From: a virus
Reading direction: 5' to 3' (one strand)
IMG/VR virus record: IMGVR_UViG_3300036832_001373
Location: 62,001 to 126,000 of that record
DNA: 64,000 bases
The notes beneath the pieces were generated by a model. It saw only the letters and a program-made list of their open reading frames with translations. It was not told the DNA's origin and did not search any database. Shown here piece after piece: positions 59,739 to 64,000 of this stretch. The first letter of the stretch is position 1. Every line of letters begins with the position of its first letter. The position numbers and the translations under genes were made by a program.

Positions 59739-61145
59739 CTATACCCAGCCTTGCCTATTTCCAGAGTAGGAAGGACTAGGTGGTGGACCGTGTGCCTTGT
59801 CGAGATTTTCAACTGCTGGTCGCTTACCAGAAAGATTTTCATTAACGCGAGTAGCAGTACCCTTAGAGCTTATGAAACTCTTTGGATCCTTGTCTTGGAT
59901 TTCAATAAGTTGATTGTAGAGAGTGTTTACAATTCTACGGAGAACAATAGCGTTCTCAGCAAATTGATCACCAATACGAATTGTATTATCAAGTCTAGTT
60001 TCAAGATTAATAATAAGATCTCGAGCTTCTTTCTGAATACGTCGTACAGTACGAAGCGATCTCTCGGTAATATCTCGAGCTTGAGCAGTTGTACTACCAT
60101 CATTTAATTTGGCAACAGATTCTTCAAGTTCCTCGTATATAGTAGCAGAAACTTCTTCGTATGCTGCCAATCTAGTTTGGAATTGATTTTGCTCTTCTTC
60201 AAAACTTTCAGCCATTGTCTTATAATGGACAGCTAGATTTTGAGTAGCCTCTAGCTCACGGAGAGCCTTATTAAGAGCGTCTTGGTTTTTATCTTTGTCA
60301 TAGTTAGGAGGATTGTTAAGAGGAGGTGCACTTTCAATCCCATAGATCTGATCGGTAAGAGATTCTAAGAGAGACAGATCTTTTACTCCACCCTCTACAG
60401 CAGAACGCTGCATAGACAACAACGATTTAGTAATCTCTGTTGAGATCGGACCTTTGAGTTTGTTATTGTCAAAGTTGGCAGCTCTGAACGCATCCACAGC
60501 CCTTTTGAGATCAAACATATTACTGTTCTCCAACTGTTCTGTTATCATGGAAGCTAGTTCGGCTGAGATCGACTCTGTCTGAATCTCAAAGGTTCCAGGA
60601 CTAGCGAATGTACCAGCAGAGGGATTTCCCACCGCGTCAGTTCCAAGCCAGTCGTAGTTCTCTACGTGTTTGGTCTCTTCATTAAGTTGACCAAGGCCAC
60701 GTATAGAAGTACCGAAACTAGCACCAGCTTCAGCTAAGGCTCGAAGATTTTTTCCATTGGCCGTGTTAAGAACTAACCAATCATTCATCAAGATGTCTTT
60801 ACCTTTATCATTTTTCTTGATATAAGCGTCTAAAATTACATGAGAAGACTGTATCGGACTAACATGAGAACTATCTTTTGGATGATCATCAGCGCTACAA
60901 AGCATTCTCTTATTCTTGAATGCACCGTTGTGCCTTAATTTATTTATGGAATGTTCAAGAACATTTTTAGAATACGTTCTTCCATTACCATTTTTCTCAT
61001 CCAAGACAGTAGCAGGTACACCTTTCAGTATCATCATACCAGTTTTATTAACTTCTAGAACAATAGATGGAGGTATATCTTTAACTCTACATGTAAGTCC
61101 TGAATCTTCTATAAGAAGTACTTGATCCATAGCCTTGATCTCCAC
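59739..61145 (-). CDS. Prohead protease fused to scaffold (gp21/gp22-like)
   Basis: 468 residues. The N-terminal ~190 residues are protease-like: NGRTYSKNVLEHSI near 54, ADDHPKDSSHVSP at 86-97 with H88/H94 as candidate catalytic His, and GASFGTSIRGLG at 141-152 with S147 as the candidate nucleophile, like T4-type prohead proteases. The remaining ~280 residues are a long charged coiled coil (RELEATQNLAVHYK, EEEQNQFQTRL, IQKEARDLIINLE) typical of scaffolding core. T4 has separate gp21 and gp22 genes; here they look fused. The gene lies directly upstream of the capsid gene. Confidence 0.8.
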   Translation of the reverse strand: MEIKAMDQVLLIEDSGLTCRVKDIPPSIVLEVNKTGMMILKGVPATVLDEKNGNGRTYSKNVLEHSINKLRHNGAFKNKRMLCSADDHPKDSSHVSPIQSSHVILDAYIKKNDKGKDILMNDWLVLNTANGKNLRALAEAGASFGTSIRGLGQLNEETKHVENYDWLGTDAVGNPSAGTFASPGTFEIQTESISAELASMITEQLENSNMFDLKRAVDAFRAANFDNNKLKGPISTEITKSLLSMQRSAVEGGVKDLSLLESLTDQIYGIESAPPLNNPPNYDKDKNQDALNKALRELEATQNLAVHYKTMAESFEEEQNQFQTRLAAYEEVSATIYEELEESVAKLNDGSTTAQARDITERSLRTVRRIQKEARDLIINLETRLDNTIRIGDQFAENAIVLRRIVNTLYNQLIEIQDKDPKSFISSKGTATRVNENLSGKRPAVENLDKAHGPPPSPSYSGNRQGWV

Positions 61146-61283
61146 CTAAGCGTGAAGGTATAGCTTATCCTAGTTCTAAATTTAGGGTATACCTTGGGCA
61201 GTGGCGTAACGCCTATAGACCCAAGTTCACTAAATCTAGTAAAACTCAGAAAAAATTATTAATTTATTGGTATAAAAGATCCT
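61146..61283 (-). promoter_or_regulatory. Structured AT-rich leader before the protease-scaffold gene
   Basis: The 138-base gap has hairpins AAGGTATA/TATACCTT (61155-61195) and TTGGG/CCCAA (61194-61224) with an inner GGCG/CGCC, and next to the upstream gene an AT-rich run containing TATAAAAGATCC. This is one of the longest gaps in the block and may hold a promoter for the head genes and an upstream stop signal. No promoter can be pinned down. Confidence 0.4.
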
Positions 61284-61934
61284 TTAAATTATACTGAGAC
61301 TCACCCTATTCAAAAGAAGACTGTCACGTTGTAGCCTTCTAATCTTGTTAACTTTTGATCCCATTAGGTCAGCTGAGTCGAGACCAGAGTCGGCTTTAGA
61401 GATAAAAGTCTTAGTTCTACTATGATAAAATCCTCTGTCATTGGAATCAAACTTGTCTTTATGTATAGGGTCTATCTCATCAGCGTGCCTATCGATTATA
61501 TCGTTATGAGTTTCACCTTTACGTCCTACATACATTTTTCCTGTATCAGGATGTCGGAAGGCAGGATACAGAAACCTTAAAGCTTCCCTGCCTTCTGGAG
61601 TAGACATATCTAAACGTTCTTCTAGGCTTTCAGTACCATATTTTCTTAGTCGCTGAGTCCTAGTCATCAGATCAGTAGAGTTAAAGTCTACTTCTGGACC
61701 ATCGTGGAATGATTTTCTCCGTGAATCATAATAACCAGTACGATACTCTGGACTAGCCATGTGGTCATAGTTAGGTATGACTTTTCTAAACACGTCTGCG
61801 TGTTCGTCTCCTCTCCTACCTACTGTAATTTTACCAGTCACTCTATGCATAATAGCAGGAATTAGTCTAGCTTTCCATTGTTTAGTACCTACATCATCAT
61901 AACTATCTTCTAAAATATCTAATACGTAGCTCAT
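61284..61934 (-). CDS. Head-region protein with two tandem repeats and MSYVLDILED leader, 216 aa
   Basis: Begins MSYVLDILEDSYDDVG, the leader shared with genes at 49248, 16990 and 62839. Two ~75-residue units follow: ARLIPAIMHRVTGKITVGRRG with a following EHADVFRKV, and FLYPAFRHPDTGKMYVGRKG with ETHNDIIDRH; each ends with a Y-x-S-R-x-K-x-F and DSADLM-type segment. The protein at 62839 contains a related fragment (HAHDNTHNEVARHLG). Function unknown. It could be a head internal protein targeted by the leader. Confidence 0.65.
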   Translation of the reverse strand: MSYVLDILEDSYDDVGTKQWKARLIPAIMHRVTGKITVGRRGDEHADVFRKVIPNYDHMASPEYRTGYYDSRRKSFHDGPEVDFNSTDLMTRTQRLRKYGTESLEERLDMSTPEGREALRFLYPAFRHPDTGKMYVGRKGETHNDIIDRHADEIDPIHKDKFDSNDRGFYHSRTKTFISKADSGLDSADLMGSKVNKIRRLQRDSLLLNRVSLSII

Positions 61935-62371
61935 GCTGGAACCCGTCGTCTTTCTCTTCTACGAGCTTCAACGAACTCTTCAAGTTCCTCAGGCTGAACT
62001 CCGAAGCAGGCTACAATATGAGATTTAAGATCGTGAGGTGAAGAATCAAAAACTATTGAGACATCTATTAGAGAACGGGCTAGAGACGGGTTGTACTGAA
62101 CAAGGAAAGAGTGTATATCAATAAGTTTAGTTGATATAGGGAGTATCTCACGAATCAGAGGAAGAACCTCACGGATTTCGTCTCTAGATAATTTAGTTGC
62201 CATTATTGGAGTTATAAATCTGGACCAGCGGGATGGACGTCCATCTCGAGTTACACACATATAGTGTGAATAATAGTGAGCTTTATTCCTGATATAGTAA
62301 GGGCAGTCAATTATAAATCTCCACTGTGATCTATAGTGACGTGCTTTTACTCTTGAGAGATCGAGATCCAT
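61931..62371 (-). CDS. Hypothetical head-region protein, 146 aa
   Basis: Mostly helical, basic (N-terminus with YRSQWRFIIDCPYYIRNKAHY; C-terminus a long Arg/Glu-rich helix EEFVEARRRERRRVPA). Overlaps the next gene by four bases. No known family. The gene belongs to the portal-to-protease segment, so a head assembly role is likely but unproven. Confidence 0.6.
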   Translation of the reverse strand: MDLDLSRVKARHYRSQWRFIIDCPYYIRNKAHYYSHYMCVTRDGRPSRWSRFITPIMATKLSRDEIREVLPLIREILPISTKLIDIHSFLVQYNPSLARSLIDVSIVFDSSPHDLKSHIVACFGVQPEELEEFVEARRRERRRVPA

Positions 62372-62842
62372 TTAGTCTCTCGTTTGATTGTAAGTTGCCA
62401 TAGTGTCTTCAAGCTTAGCGTAGCCCTGCTCTCTTATAATTCTCTCTAAAGCTTCTTTATCCAACTCTTTGCATTCTTCCAACATAGTCTTATAGAGTTC
62501 ACCAAGACCAGAGATATATTTATTTATTGGTATGTAAACTCCTAGGTTAGGATAGGTAGTATAATCAATAACAACAGGTTGACCTAACAGGAATTTATTC
62601 CTCAACCTCTCGTATACTAAACGGTCCTTGATATAATTTTGCCAGAATCTATCTAGATCCCAATAAGATGCTATATATTCTAAATCGTTGCCAATTTCTT
62701 TTATCAAAACCCATTCTTTAGGGTAATACTCATGTATAAGAACTCCTTCCGGGATGAAGGAAGCTTCCTTAACTCCTTCATTAACTGAAGTAACACCATC
62801 TACTCTTTCAGGTAATTCATATTGTGGAGGTATAATTTTCAT
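62372..62842 (-). CDS. Hypothetical head-region protein, 156 aa
   Basis: Soluble, Tyr/Leu-rich protein (ASYWDLDRFWQNYIKDRL, VIDYTTYPNLGVYIPI) ending in a charged helix. It overlaps the upstream gene by four bases. No family recognised. It sits between portal and capsid genes, so it may serve connector or head completion. Confidence 0.6.
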   Translation of the reverse strand: MKIIPPQYELPERVDGVTSVNEGVKEASFIPEGVLIHEYYPKEWVLIKEIGNDLEYIASYWDLDRFWQNYIKDRLVYERLRNKFLLGQPVVIDYTTYPNLGVYIPINKYISGLGELYKTMLEECKELDKEALERIIREQGYAKLEDTMATYNQTRD

Positions 62843-63162
62843 AAGTGTTTCCTATAGTCATAGTTATACTTTCTTATATGTGTAAAAGAAGTGTTTCCTT
62901 TCTGATTAGAATCGTACGGTCCAAACTTGTTTGGTGAAATCCCCAAATGTCTTGCAACCTCATTATGAGTATTGTCATGCGCATGCCATAGATAGTAATC
63001 CTTATTCTTGTCGATAATATATCGAACCGGAGCATCTTGTCCTACTCTAGCCTCCATCCCTTTTAACTCATCCTTTGATGGATTAACTAGGATATGATGT
63101 TCATTCCCCATAGTGGAAGGCACTTTCTCGATTTTCTCTAAAACTTGTAGAAGGATACTCAA
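62839..63162 (-). CDS. Head-region protein with MSILLQVLEK leader, 107 aa
   Basis: Starts MSILLQVLEKIEKVPS, like the other MSxxLxxLE proteins. The rest carries a segment (YYLWHAHDNTHNEVARHLG) similar to the repeats of the 61284 protein, with H-A-H-D-N-T-H residues that could bind a metal. Overlaps the portal stop by four bases. Function unknown. Confidence 0.6.
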   Translation of the reverse strand: MSILLQVLEKIEKVPSTMGNEHHILVNPSKDELKGMEARVGQDAPVRYIIDKNKDYYLWHAHDNTHNEVARHLGISPNKFGPYDSNQKGNTSFTHIRKYNYDYRKHL

Positions 63163-64000
63163 GCTACTAGCCTTAATTTAGCTTCGTTCTCTTTCTCAAC
63201 GAAACGTTCGAACCCACTAGGATGTCGAAGAGCTTCAGCTAGTCTAGCTAGACCAGGACGTAGATAGTTAAACCTTGGATCTTTAGAAGACGTGAGAGTT
63301 ATATAATCTGCATCGGCAGCTAGTGGAGAAGCACCTCCTGCTCCTCCAGACATAAATAACTGCGCTACAGTTTTTGGCATCCCTAAGGTTTGGAGTATAT
63401 TTGAGTACAAATTTGGAGGAAGTGGAGCCGGAAGCTCCTGACCTTGAGGAGTGATCTGTGGAGGAAGAGTCTCTTTCAGTCCTTGTATCAACACAGTAGC
63501 TGTATCTGCTATAAGCTTATAATTTTCAATCATAGTCACAGCAATTTGAGTTGGTCTTTGTAAAGCTACTGTAACCTCAAAGGAGCTTAGATCAGCTTTT
63601 GCAACATAGACTGCCACTGTCATGCAGAGTTTGGTAAGTCCCTCAACAAAGGCATTTTGATAGGTAACGAGTTTTCTGGCGAATTTAATATCTTGCTGCT
63701 GTAAGGCGGATCCACGGTCAGTAACTTGATCGGCGAGAAAGTAACCCTTGGGTAGTCCAGTAACAGATATGGCTTTGTCTCTAAAGTAGGCGACATCCTC
63801 GACACTTGAAAGATCCACAGTGGAGGACAACTTATCCGCTTCAAAGCCTTTGTCTGACGGCATGAATAGTATGTCCGTGAGACCCGGAGTTTTTCCATAA
63901 GTTTTTGTCCCTAAGGAGGTGTCTTTGAATATGATATTCTTAAACTGAGCCTTTAGAGACTGAATCTTCTGAGCAGCCTGGACAGGGTTCGTAGAGCCAG
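63159..64000 (-). CDS. Portal protein (gp20-like), C-terminal part
   Basis: The frame is open through the right edge of the window, so the start is missing; an internal ATG at 63863 is not the real start because sequence upstream is continuous portal (GLTDILFMPSDKGFEADKL). Portal-type features are visible: LSSVEDVAYFRDKAISVTGLPK, then RGSALQQQDIKFARKLV, and a Pro-rich tail. The portal is the ring at one head vertex through which DNA enters and leaves. It precedes the small head-region genes, protease-scaffold and capsid, the T4-like order. Confidence 0.88.
   Translation of the reverse strand, partial: GSTNPVQAAQKIQSLKAQFKNIIFKDTSLGTKTYGKTPGLTDILFMPSDKGFEADKLSSTVDLSSVEDVAYFRDKAISVTGLPKGYFLADQVTDRGSALQQQDIKFARKLVTYQNAFVEGLTKLCMTVAVYVAKADLSSFEVTVALQRPTQIAVTMIENYKLIADTATVLIQGLKETLPPQITPQGQELPAPLPPNLYSNILQTLGMPKTVAQLFMSGGAGGASPLAADADYITLTSSKDPRFNYLRPGLARLAEALRHPSGFERFVEKENEAKLRLVA

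Noticed and set aside
63159-63863. Treating the ATG at 63863 as the portal start
   Set aside because: The frame and typical portal sequence continue upstream to the window edge.

Overview
The window is part of the genome of a large tailed bacteriophage with a contractile tail (T4-like/P2-like myovirus). The evidence is a near-complete set of head and tail genes: large terminase, portal, fused prohead protease-scaffold, major capsid protein, tail sheath, tail tubes, tape measure, baseplate hub, spike, gp25, gp6/J and several long fibres. The DNA is AT-rich, genes are packed with 1-4 base stop/start overlaps, and I find no rRNA, tRNA, plasmid or host genes. The host is probably Gram-negative: two fibre-like genes and one small protein carry Sec-type signal peptides, and the tape measure carries wall-degrading domains. 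I cannot name the host.

Layout. Positions 1-7279 (+ strand) hold replication and packaging genes: a RusA-like resolvase, a DnaB-like helicase, several unknown small genes, and the large terminase followed by two widespread phage proteins of unknown role. At 7276-7279 the + strand genes meet the - strand structural block, and the two stop codons share one CTAG. Read in the direction of transcription (64000 down to 7276), the structural block runs: portal (cut by the window edge), small head-associated proteins, protease-scaffold, major capsid protein, an island of mobile and accessory genes (54.6-57.8 kb, including two + strand endonuclease-like genes, a Pro-rich repeat protein and many hairpins), methyltransferase, GIY-YIG endonuclease, glycosyltransferase, neck/connector candidates, two more GIY-YIG genes, Cys/Gly repeat proteins, a fibre cluster rich in collagen-like GXY repeats (32-45 kb), an endonuclease gene, tail sheath, two tube proteins, gp26/gp51-like protein, tape measure, baseplate genes (gp48/54-like, gp53-like, hub, spike, gp25, gp6/J, gpI-like), two duplicated tail fibres and a DUF4376-type gene.

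The most notable result is two ORF-less group I introns of 268 and 267 bases, one in the tail sheath gene (after only 8 codons) and one in the major capsid gene (22 codons, including the stop, before the end). Both have recognisable P, R and S core elements, a U.G pair at the 5' splice site, a terminal G, and exact in-frame joining. Each intron lies next to a free-standing endonuclease gene outside the intron, an arrangement like the 'collaborative homing' described for other phages. Four GIY-YIG-type genes and one gene with a different N-terminal domain share a common repeat/zinc tail, so the window is heavily colonised by homing-type elements.

Other themes are a common N-terminal anchor on three fibres plus a 59-residue stand-alone copy; one beta-rich domain inserted in both sheath and capsid proteins; a shared MS-x-x-L-x-x-L-E N-terminus on four small head-region proteins that may be a capsid-targeting signal; and conserved leader and hairpin sequences around the + strand island genes.
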